Shown here piece by piece: positions 1 to 5,548 of a DNA stretch of 5,897 bases (positions are counted from its first letter, which is position 1; each line of letters opens with the position of its first letter). The stretch is from positions 1-5,897 of the forward strand of contig SCPY01000111.1 of the NCBI GenBank assembly GCA_004299495.1, given 5' to 3'. The DNA comes from a bacterium (GTDB lineage Bacteria > Omnitrophota > Gorgyraeia > Gygaellales > UBA12090). The notes beneath the pieces were generated by a model. It made no database searches. It saw nothing but the letters and a program-made list of their open reading frames with translations, and was not told where the DNA came from. The position numbers and the translations under genes are program-made.

Positions 1-373
1 GTTATTGGCGTCAAATTCTTGGCTAAAACAAAGCTTAAACTCCAGCGAATCAATATCTTTTGCGAGGGCTGTTAAGTCTTTTTGCAACTCTGGGATTAAC
101 GCGGAATCTGTTGGGGCGGCTATCTGGATTAGCTCTTTTAAATCCTTGAGCCTGTTTTTAATATCGCTAAAGGGCTGCAGCTGGCCCTTGAGGCCCTTAA
201 GTTCGTTTACCACCTTCGCGGACAATTGGGCGTCCTGCCAGAAGCCGGACTGCGACATCTGAGAGTTTAACTCGTCAATGCGGGATTCAGCTTTGGAAGT
301 GTCAAAGATACACCTTTAGTTCGCCAAACTTCTTTTCTAAAACCTCTAATTTTGTCTTGATCTCTTCCATCAT
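1..373 (-). CDS. prfB: Peptide chain release factor 2 (RF2), N-terminal part, with programmed +1 frameshift; cut by window edge
   Basis: RF2 reads UAA and UGA stop codons and triggers peptide release on the ribosome. Reading leftward from the ATG at 373 (or the tandem ATG at 370), the zero frame gives a short leader (M-E-E-I-K-T-K-L...L-K-V-Y-L) that stops at a TGA at 304-302. A +1 shift at CTT-TGA-C continues with D-T-S-K-A-E-S-R-I-D-E-L-N and stays open to base 1, adding 101 codons. The join 'VYL/D' followed by a coiled-coil-like helical domain with a 'GFW' motif and ending near 'LEFKLCFSQEFDANN' matches the RF2 N-terminal domain order (compare E. coli 'GYL/DY...VW...LEF...MFSGEYD'). The GGQ and SPF motifs would lie outside the window. 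An AAGGAG ribosome site at 385-380 overlaps the pilT stop and serves either ATG (6 or 9 nt). It follows pilT by 10 nt, so it is probably cotranscribed. I am confident of the identity; which ATG is used is uncertain. Confidence 0.95.
301..317 (-). promoter_or_regulatory. prfB: RF2 programmed +1 ribosomal frameshift site
   Basis: The minus strand reads A-AAG-GTG-TAT-CTT-TGA-C. The slippery CTT, the in-frame TGA stop and the following C match the well-known RF2 frameshift signal (E. coli AGGGGG-TAT-CTT-TGA-C). The AAGGTG sits exactly where the internal Shine-Dalgarno element sits in E. coli, directly before TAT-CTT. In the known mechanism, scarce RF2 lets the ribosome pause at UGA and slip forward one base to make full-length RF2, so the protein limits its own synthesis. 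The AAGGTG match is somewhat weaker than the AGGGGG of E. coli. Confidence 0.95.
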
Positions 374-383
374 CCAAAGCTCC

Positions 384-1454
384 TTATCGCTTTATTCCCT
401 TGGCCATCAATTCCAATTCGTCTTTGTTATCGCTGAATTGCCTTGCGTCATCTATGGATATCTTGCCTTCCTTAACCAGCCGGGTTAAGGATTGGTTAAA
501 TGTCTGCATCCCGAAGATGTCCCCGTCTTCTAAATAACGGGGGATTTCCCAGATTTTGCGTTCCCGAATCAGCCTGGCAATGGTGGGGGTGTGCACCAAA
601 GATTCAAACGCGGGGATACGCCCCGGTTTATCCTTAAAAGGGACCAGCCGCAGGGAAATAACGCCCTTAAGCAGGTTAGAAAGCTGTATCGCCACCTGTT
701 CATGCTGATACGGGGGAAAAAAGTTGATGATGCGCTCCACGCTCTGGGCCGCGTTAATGGTATGCAAGGTGCTTAACACCAATACCCCGGTTTCAGCCGC
801 GGTTAAGGCCGCGGCCATTGTTTCATAGTCGCGGATATTTCCGATATAAATAACATCAGGGCTCTGCAAGGTAAAGGCCCGCAGGGCTATTGGGTAACCC
901 GACACATCCGGGCCCAATTCTCTCTGATTAATAATGGAGAGATTGTCGGTAAAGGTAAACTCTATCGGCTCTTCAAGGGTCAAGATATGCTTCTTGGTAT
1001 GCGTATTGATATATTCAATCATTGAGGCGATAGTGGTGGACTTGCCCGACCCCATCGAACCGGTCATGAGAACCAGCCCCCTGTTTTCCATGGATAATTT
1101 CGTAAAGACATCCCTGGGAAAACCCAATTCCTCAAATGACTTTATCGCCTGGTTTATCTGGCGGATGACTATTGACGGAGTGTTGCGCTGCTGAAAAATG
1201 CTTACGCGAAAACGCTGTTTGGTTTCCTCCAGGCAAATGCCGAAATCAATATCTAAGTGCTTGCGGAAAAGCTCTTTTTGCGCCTGGGAAGCTACTGAAT
1301 CAACCGCCTGCGCTATATCCTCCACGGACAATTCATTCTCTGAAGCGGGAATAACCCTGCCGTCAACGCGCATACGCACCGGGCCTCCGGCGCGGTAGAA
1401 AAGGTCTGAGGCGTTTTTCTCAGCCATCATCTTTAAATAATCTTTAATATCCAT
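384..1454 (-). CDS. pilT: PilT/PilU-family type IV pilus retraction ATPase with altered Walker B
   Basis: This is a hexameric cytoplasmic motor ATPase of the PilT/PilU type, which depolymerises type IV pili in twitching motility. Its 356 aa are normal family length. Visible motifs: an N-terminal PAS-like domain starting 'MDIKDYLKMM...SDLF'; Walker A G-S-M-G-S-G-K-S-T at 132-140; Asp-box 'TLEEPIEF' at 159-166; Walker B region 'DVIYIGNIRD' at 200-209; His-box 'STLHT' at 228-232; a PilT-type 'LIRE' at 295-298; and a C-terminal 'GMQTFNQ' at 315-321. The C-terminal half ('RIINFFP', GMQTF) and length lean towards PilU. Oddity: the usual catalytic Glu of 'GE(M/I)RD' is Asn206 (codon AAT at 839-837), and the usual Arg before 'QDPD' is Leu196. 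ATPase activity may therefore be weak or absent. SD AGAGG at 1464-1460 is 5 nt before the ATG. No other pilus gene is in the window. Confidence 0.93.
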   Translation of the reverse strand: MDIKDYLKMMAEKNASDLFYRAGGPVRMRVDGRVIPASENELSVEDIAQAVDSVASQAQKELFRKHLDIDFGICLEETKQRFRVSIFQQRNTPSIVIRQINQAIKSFEELGFPRDVFTKLSMENRGLVLMTGSMGSGKSTTIASMIEYINTHTKKHILTLEEPIEFTFTDNLSIINQRELGPDVSGYPIALRAFTLQSPDVIYIGNIRDYETMAAALTAAETGVLVLSTLHTINAAQSVERIINFFPPYQHEQVAIQLSNLLKGVISLRLVPFKDKPGRIPAFESLVHTPTIARLIRERKIWEIPRYLEDGDIFGMQTFNQSLTRLVKEGKISIDDARQFSDNKDELELMAKGIKR

Positions 1455-1487
1455 GCCATCCTCTGCTATGGTTAATCTTTTTATATA

Positions 1488-1516
1488 ATAATACCTTTTA
1501 TTTATGATTTAGGCAA
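1488..1516 (-). promoter_or_regulatory. Candidate sigma-70 type promoter for pilT-prfB
   Basis: On the minus strand TTGCCT (1516-1511) is followed by 17 nt and TATTAT (1493-1488). These match the -35 consensus at 4 of 6 positions and the -10 consensus at 5 of 6, with ideal spacing. Transcription would start near 1481, giving a leader of about 27 nt containing the AGAGG ribosome site. The -35 box lies in the last codons of the preceding ogt gene, so pilT-prfB could be transcribed apart from murJ-uvrC-ogt. The call rests on pattern matching only, in an AT-rich gap. Confidence 0.5.
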
Positions 1517-1806
1517 AAGATATTTTTCAACCGTTTCTCAAGCTCCAATAGCTTTCTCTTTACCCCCCTGCCGCGGGAATACTCGCCCGCGTCTCCGCTC
1601 GACTTGATTACTCTATGACAGGGTATGAGCAGAGGATAGGGATTCTTTCTTAAGGCGCTTCCCACCGCCCTCACCGCTTTGGGCATACCGATTTTCCCGG
1701 CAATCCAGCTATAGGTACGCACCTCTCCCAGGGGAATCTTGAGCGTTTCCTCAAGAACCCGCAGCTGAAAGCCGGTAAGCGGATTTTGGCGCTGCCTACG
1801 CTTCAT
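1498..1806 (-). CDS. ogt: Methylated-DNA-[protein]-cysteine S-methyltransferase, single-domain (MGMT/Ogt family)
   Basis: The protein repairs O6-alkylguanine by transferring the alkyl group to its own cysteine, a one-use reaction. Its 102 aa correspond to only the C-terminal catalytic and DNA-binding domain; Ada/Ogt proteins usually carry an additional N-terminal domain. Conserved elements: 'IPLGEVRTYSWIA' (Tyr32), 'RAVGSALRKNP' with the helix Arg46 and Asn55, the active site P-C-H-R-V at 62-66 (Cys63), and the 'LLELE' glutamate near residue 90. The Cys shows it is not an alkyltransferase-like (ATL) protein, which has Trp there. The C-terminal tail is basic. The ATG lies inside the end of uvrC (11-nt overlap) with only a purine-rich stretch upstream, so translation is probably coupled to uvrC. 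The pairing with uvrC suggests a DNA-damage repair operon. Confidence 0.9.
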   Translation of the reverse strand: MKRRQRQNPLTGFQLRVLEETLKIPLGEVRTYSWIAGKIGMPKAVRAVGSALRKNPYPLLIPCHRVIKSSGDAGEYSRGRGVKRKLLELEKRLKNIFCLNHK

Positions 1807-3028
1807 TAAGAAATTTCTTTCTTCTTAGAATATGATGGTACTTAAGCGCGAACCTATGCGCTTCATCGCGAATACGCTGAATCATCCTTAAACCGGGAGA
1901 GTTACTCTTTAATCTTATAGAGCAAGGCCTATCCAGGGTATAAATCTCCTCTTCTCTCTTAGCTATACTGATAATAGGTATATCTAAATCCAGGGCCGCT
2001 AATGCCTTTTTTCCCGCCCGCAGCTGGCCCTTTCCGCCGTCCACTAAAATCAAATCCGGCAATGGCAGCTGCTCTTGTTTTAGCCTTTGATAGCGCCGGC
2101 AGAGCGCCTCGGCGAGCATTTTATAGTCATTGGCCTCTTCCACGGTCTTAATCCTGAACCTGCGGTAGCTATCCTTATCGCGGAGGCCATCATGAAAGGA
2201 TACCATTGAAGCAGTTGCGTGTCTACCTAAAATATCCGATACGTCAAAAGCCTCTATCCTGCGGGGAATATGTTTAAGGCCCGCGATGTCCTTTATCTGG
2301 CTTAGGCCCTCCTGCGGCGTATAAAATTCCGGACTGAAACTGCTTAAGGCAATGAGCTTATCCCTTAAAACCGCCGCCTCCTCAAATTTCTGCTCTTTCG
2401 CCTTCCGGCTCATTTCCCGCTTAAGCTCTTCGGTTAACCTGTCGGTTTTTCCTTCTAAGATAAGCGAAACGCGCTTAATCGTCCGGGCATATTTCTGCCT
2501 GCTGATTTTACCCGCGCAGGGGGCAGGCGAAAGCTTAATCCGGTAGTAAATACAGGCCTTCTTGGGCAATACCTTACAGGAACGATAAGGGAAAACCTTA
2601 CGAATAATCTTCAGGGCATTCTTAAGCAAGCCCGCGTTAAGATAAGGCCCGAAATAACGCGCTCCGTCATCCAGCCTCTTACGGGTGATATACACCGCTG
2701 GGAACTCCTCATTGGTAATCTTTACCAGCGGAAAACTCTTATCGTCGCGAAGGGCCGTATTATATTTGGGCTTATGCCGGCGGATTAAACTTGCCTCTAA
2801 AAGCAAGGCCATGCTTTCCGTGGGGCAGAGCCGGTATTCAATGTCCGCCGCGGCATCCATCATACGCGTATTCTTTGCCGAAAGGCCACCGGCTAAATAA
2901 CTGCTTACGCGCCTGCGCAAAGAATTGGCCTTACCGATATAAATAATCCCCCCGTCTTTATCCTTCATTAAATAAACACCCGGCGCGTCGGGGAAAGAGG
3001 CGATTTTATCTCCTATCCCGTTATTCAT
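1796..3028 (-). CDS. uvrC: UvrC excinuclease subunit, short form lacking the C-terminal (HhH)2 domain
   Basis: UvrC makes the two incisions flanking a DNA lesion in UvrABC nucleotide excision repair. Domains in order: GIY-YIG nuclease (about 12-90; Y19, Y30-I-G, R40, E78, N90) for the 3' cut; a cysteine region (C151, C159, C171); a UVR motif that binds UvrB (about 203-225); and an RNase H-like nuclease for the 5' cut, with the acidic residues D262, D301, D330 and H391 that match the E. coli catalytic set. The protein is 410 aa against about 600 for typical UvrC. It ends right after the RNase H domain, so the tandem helix-hairpin-helix DNA-binding domain is missing, with no remnant downstream because ogt starts there. 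The third Fe-S cysteine is Ser167. The start overlaps the end of murJ by 8 nt; the ribosome site is weak (AAGG). Both nuclease sites look intact, so I expect a working enzyme rather than a pseudogene. Confidence 0.92.
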   Translation of the reverse strand: MNNGIGDKIASFPDAPGVYLMKDKDGGIIYIGKANSLRRRVSSYLAGGLSAKNTRMMDAAADIEYRLCPTESMALLLEASLIRRHKPKYNTALRDDKSFPLVKITNEEFPAVYITRKRLDDGARYFGPYLNAGLLKNALKIIRKVFPYRSCKVLPKKACIYYRIKLSPAPCAGKISRQKYARTIKRVSLILEGKTDRLTEELKREMSRKAKEQKFEEAAVLRDKLIALSSFSPEFYTPQEGLSQIKDIAGLKHIPRRIEAFDVSDILGRHATASMVSFHDGLRDKDSYRRFRIKTVEEANDYKMLAEALCRRYQRLKQEQLPLPDLILVDGGKGQLRAGKKALAALDLDIPIISIAKREEEIYTLDRPCSIRLKSNSPGLRMIQRIRDEAHRFALKYHHILRRKKFLNEA

Positions 3029-4565
3029 GGCGCCTTTTTGCTATCCATTTCCATAACTCCCGCATCTCGGAAACCCGCAAGAGAAAACAAAAAAGAATAT
3101 ACGAGAATAATCCCGAAAGAATTGCCAGCCCCAGGCTAAAATATTTATTCAAGAACGAGCTTTCTTTAACAACCAGGGCGCAGACCGCTCCCATGCACAG
3201 GCTGGCAATGAGGACGCGCAGAAAAGAAATGAAAATCTCCCTCGCGTTAAAATCACCCAGGCGCCTTCTTAAAATCACAAAGAGAATGAAAAAGGTGCTT
3301 ATCCCGCAGAGAGAGGTAGCCAGGGCTATCCCCGCTATCTTCAGGGGAAACATAAGCAGGGCGTTAAGGGTGACATTCATCACCAGGGACGCGAATGCCG
3401 CCTTTGTCGGCGTAACGGTATCTTTAAGCGCGAAAAAACAGGACTGCAGGACCTTGGTCGCGCCATAGGCAAACAAACCGATGGAATAAAAAAATAATGC
3501 GCTTGAGGTCAATTGCACCGAATACATATCAAATTTCTTTCCCCCGAAAAGGGTTGAGACAATCGGCGTTGCCAAAACCATAAAACCTACGGACGCGGGA
3601 ATCATCACGAAGAATATCGCGCGCAAGGCCCAGGCGAGCGTCTGCTTTAATCTTTCGTGAGTATCTTCCAGCGCCTGCGTGGAGAGCGCGGGCAAGATTG
3701 CCTGCGAAAGGGCATTGCTGAAAATCCCCAGAGGAAACTGAATCAACCGATAGGAAAAATATAATACCGCTACCCCCCCCTCTCCCACAACAGCCGCTAA
3801 TGAACCGAAAATGGAATCCGCTAAATTATTCACCTGATAGATGCTTGAGCTTAAAACCCGGGGGGCCATCAATTTGCCTATGGCATTCGCGGCAGGATGG
3901 GTAAAGCGCTTGAAAAGCTTAGGCCGAAAGCCCCTTTTATACAGAGCGGGCACCTGCACCGCCAATTGCAAGAGCCCGCCCGCCAAAACTCCGCAGGCCA
4001 ATCCCGCTACCCCTTCCCCGAATAAAAGCGCGAAGGCGATTATAGAGATATTCAGGAGGCAGGGGGCAAACGCGGGCGCCGCGAAATGCTTCAGGGAATT
4101 TAATACGCCCATCGCGTAAGCCGCAAGCCCAATCAGCAAAATATAGGGGAAGATGACACGGTTTAATTTTACGGTGATGGCCAATTTTTCCGGGTCAGCC
4201 ATAAATCCGGGAGCGACCATTCTCACTATTATCGGAGAAAAAAATATGCCCAAGAGGGTAACGGACATCAGGATAACCAGCATGGCGTTAAGCACTACAT
4301 TTGCCAGCTCCCAGAACTCCTCTTTTGTGTGTTTAGCGCTATATTCGCTTAGCACCGGCACAAACGCGGCGTTTGCCGCCCCTTCCCCGACTAAATCGCG
4401 CAGTAAATTGGGAATCTTAAAAGCGACCACAAATGCCTGCGCGTACACATATACGCCGAACATCCGGGCGATCACACAATCGCGGATAAAACCCAATACG
4501 CGTGAGCATAAGGTAAAAAACCCGATTACCGAAGCGGATTTAGCAATATCTTTATTGGTTGACAT
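3021..4565 (-). CDS. murJ: Lipid II flippase MurJ (MviN), inner-membrane protein
   Basis: MurJ moves the peptidoglycan precursor lipid II across the inner membrane for cell-wall synthesis (MOP superfamily, about 14 transmembrane helices). The 514 aa are normal length and the sequence is a series of hydrophobic helices. Diagnostic features: 'SRVLGFIRD' at 21-29 (Arg22 and Arg28, equivalent to E. coli R18 and R24), 'VAFKIPNLLRDLVGEGA' near 47-63 (Arg56, like R52), 'AAFVPVLSEY' at 66-75, and 'YRLIQFPLG' near 272-280 (Arg273, like R270). The residue matching E. coli Asp39 is Gln43 ('AQAF' instead of 'TDAF'). The ATG at 4565 follows an in-frame TAA and has no Shine-Dalgarno sequence. It heads the murJ-uvrC-ogt operon. 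The order holA-rpsT-murJ also occurs, as I recall, in Deltaproteobacteria such as Geobacter. Confidence 0.96.
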   Translation of the reverse strand: MSTNKDIAKSASVIGFFTLCSRVLGFIRDCVIARMFGVYVYAQAFVVAFKIPNLLRDLVGEGAANAAFVPVLSEYSAKHTKEEFWELANVVLNAMLVILMSVTLLGIFFSPIIVRMVAPGFMADPEKLAITVKLNRVIFPYILLIGLAAYAMGVLNSLKHFAAPAFAPCLLNISIIAFALLFGEGVAGLACGVLAGGLLQLAVQVPALYKRGFRPKLFKRFTHPAANAIGKLMAPRVLSSSIYQVNNLADSIFGSLAAVVGEGGVAVLYFSYRLIQFPLGIFSNALSQAILPALSTQALEDTHERLKQTLAWALRAIFFVMIPASVGFMVLATPIVSTLFGGKKFDMYSVQLTSSALFFYSIGLFAYGATKVLQSCFFALKDTVTPTKAAFASLVMNVTLNALLMFPLKIAGIALATSLCGISTFFILFVILRRRLGDFNAREIFISFLRVLIASLCMGAVCALVVKESSFLNKYFSLGLAILSGLFSYILFCFLLRVSEMRELWKWIAKRRHE

Positions 4566-4587
4566 ATTTGATGAACTGTGTTATATA
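4559..4587 (+). promoter_or_regulatory. Promoter of rpsT (sigma-70 type, extended -10)
   Basis: A perfect TTGACA (4559-4564) is followed by 17 nt and TATATA (4582-4587), with TG one base upstream of the -10 box (4579-4580), an extended -10 element. Transcription would start near 4594, giving an rpsT leader of about 59 nt. The -35 box runs into the murJ start codon (4563-4565). A strong promoter is expected for a ribosomal protein gene. Confidence 0.65.
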
Positions 4588-4608
4588 TGTACTAATCTAA
4601 ATATTAAA
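4580..4608 (-). promoter_or_regulatory. Candidate murJ promoter overlapping the rpsT promoter
   Basis: The minus strand carries TATAAC (4585-4580), a 5 of 6 match to the -10 consensus, with a poor -35 candidate TTTAAT (4608-4603) at 17-nt spacing. The predicted start near 4573 leaves only about 8 nt before the murJ ATG, which fits the absence of a ribosome-binding site there. The box overlaps the -10 box of rpsT on the other strand. The AT-rich sequence makes chance matches likely. Confidence 0.35.
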
Positions 4609-4640
4609 ACTTAAAATTCGTAATTTACAAGGCTTTTAAC

Positions 4641-4645
4641 GGAGG
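4641..4645 (+). promoter_or_regulatory. Ribosome-binding site of rpsT
   Basis: GGAGG lies 7 nt before the ATG at 4653. It is the strongest Shine-Dalgarno sequence in the window and fixes the rpsT start. It contrasts with murJ across the same intergenic region, which has none. Confidence 0.85.
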
Positions 4646-4652
4646 ATACGCA

Positions 4653-4922
4653 ATGGCTCAACGCAGACGGCAATCATTAAAGGCAAGGCGCAAAGATAAA
4701 AAAAGACACACCCATAACCTGCAGATTAAGACCGCGATAAAGAAAAAACTGAAAGAACTGAAAACGCATTTTTCCGGCAAAAATATTGAAGAGGCAAAAA
4801 AAGCGCTTCGCGATGTTACCTCAAAACTTGCCAAGGCCGCGAAAAAAGACATCATTCATAAGAACACCAGCCGGCGCACCATCTCCCGGCTAAGCAAGAA
4901 ATTAGCGAAATTAACGGCATAG
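4653..4922 (+). CDS. rpsT: 30S ribosomal protein bS20
   Basis: This is a small, highly basic, helical protein that binds 16S rRNA early in 30S assembly. Its 89 aa match the family (about 85-90). The signature region 'KAAKKDIIHKNTSRR' followed by 'SRLSKKLAKL' at the C-terminus corresponds to the 'KAASKGVIHKN..ARRKSRL.KRL' end of other bS20 proteins. The N-terminus is dense in Arg and Lys. It is the only plus-strand gene in the window, transcribed from its own promoter and divergent from murJ. Its last 12 bp overlap the end of convergent holA. I found no convincing intrinsic terminator, so the transcript probably runs into the antisense of holA. Codons AAA/AAG dominate, which follows from its composition. 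Confidence 0.97.
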   Translation: MAQRRRQSLKARRKDKKRHTHNLQIKTAIKKKLKELKTHFSGKNIEEAKKALRDVTSKLAKAAKKDIIHKNTSRRTISRLSKKLAKLTA

Positions 4923-5546
4923 CTTCACCACTAATACCTCTAAGGCAAGCTGCGCCGGCTTAAGCCTGCCGGTCTTTACATTCAAATCCGCCTCCAATAA
5001 CAGCGCTATTCTCCTTAATCTTTCTTTCGCGCCCGCGCATCTGGTCAGCTGAGAGCGCAGAGCCCCCAGTATCCTTTCCGGCCTTTCTCCCTGCTTTAAT
5101 AAATCGGATAATATATCCAGGGCGGAGTCCGTCCGCCTGCCCTCAAGCGCCCTTGCCAGATTAAAGGCATTGGCGTTTTGCCCGGCCGTAAAGTTAAGCG
5201 TCTTTGCCGCTTTACGGATTTGACTAAGGAAGGGGTTATCTTCCCGGGGGATTATTGAGACATCCATGATAATGACCAGGGAGCTGGGCAGGCTCTTTAA
5301 CCGGCTCAAGAAATATTCCCGCGGGCCTTCCTTAAGCCCAAGGGCATCCTTAATCACCAGAAGCCTGCTGCCGGATGATACGGGCAGGCGCGAGAGCGCT
5401 TCCTGAAATAAAGGCAGGGTTAATTCCCTGCCGTAGAAAATATCGAAGTTAAACTGTTCAACCCCGGAATCTAATAATTGTTTTTTAAGGGATTGGATTT
5501 TTTCTGCCTTTGCCGGCTCATCCTCTCCAACCAAGAGATAGGTCAT
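4911..5546 (-). CDS. holA: DNA polymerase III delta subunit, short form
   Basis: The delta subunit opens the beta sliding clamp as part of the clamp loader. The N-terminus 'MTYLLVGEDE' with a following helix and the beta-strand 'RLLVIKD' (61-67) match the family's AAA+-like first domain. The C-terminal part (about 127-211) matches the collar domain: 'AFNLARALEGRRTDSALDILSDLL', 'GERPERILGALRSQL', and 'EADLNVKTGRLKP...LE.LVVKL'. At 211 aa it is far below the usual 320-345. The gap falls near residues 119-126, where the family has its helical middle domain. Assignment is strengthened by the neighbours: lptE lies 2 nt upstream, as in the E. coli lptE-holA pair, and rpsT beside holA is common. The start has only a weak GGTAG ribosome site, so coupling to lptE is likely. 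Confidence 0.85.
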   Translation of the reverse strand: MTYLLVGEDEPAKAEKIQSLKKQLLDSGVEQFNFDIFYGRELTLPLFQEALSRLPVSSGSRLLVIKDALGLKEGPREYFLSRLKSLPSSLVIIMDVSIIPREDNPFLSQIRKAAKTLNFTAGQNANAFNLARALEGRRTDSALDILSDLLKQGERPERILGALRSQLTRCAGAKERLRRIALLLEADLNVKTGRLKPAQLALEVLVVKLCR

Positions 5547-5548
5547 TT

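Noticed and set aside
5..262. Plus-strand open frame of 85 codons at the left edge
   Set aside because: It is the complement of the prfB coding sequence. The minus strand gives a clear RF2 N-terminus; this frame has no ribosome site and no family resemblance.
301..304. prfB as a pseudogene broken by an early TGA
   Set aside because: The stop sits in the exact CTT-TGA-C context of RF2 recoding, so it is regulatory and not a mutation.
1498..1806. Alkyltransferase-like (ATL) protein
   Set aside because: The active-site motif is P-C-H-R with Cys63; ATL proteins have Trp at that place.
1796..3028. uvrC as a truncated pseudogene
   Set aside because: Both nuclease active sites are intact, the stop lies at a clean domain boundary, and the gene is knitted into an operon by overlaps at both ends.
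4153..4614. Plus-strand open frame of 153 codons opposite the murJ start
   Set aside because: It lies antisense to the most conserved part of murJ, has no convincing ribosome site and translates to no recognisable protein.
4869..4891. Inverted repeat AGCCGG-N11-CCGGCT inside rpsT, possible holA terminator
   Set aside because: A perfect 6-bp stem but a long loop and no T-tract on either strand; it is within conserved rpsT codons.
4943..4967. Possible rpsT terminator hairpin (AGGCAAGC, 7-nt loop, GCTT-AA-GCCT)
   Set aside because: The stem has a 2-nt bulge, no T-run follows it, and it lies within the conserved 'KTGRLKP' coding region of holA. A chance palindrome is as likely.
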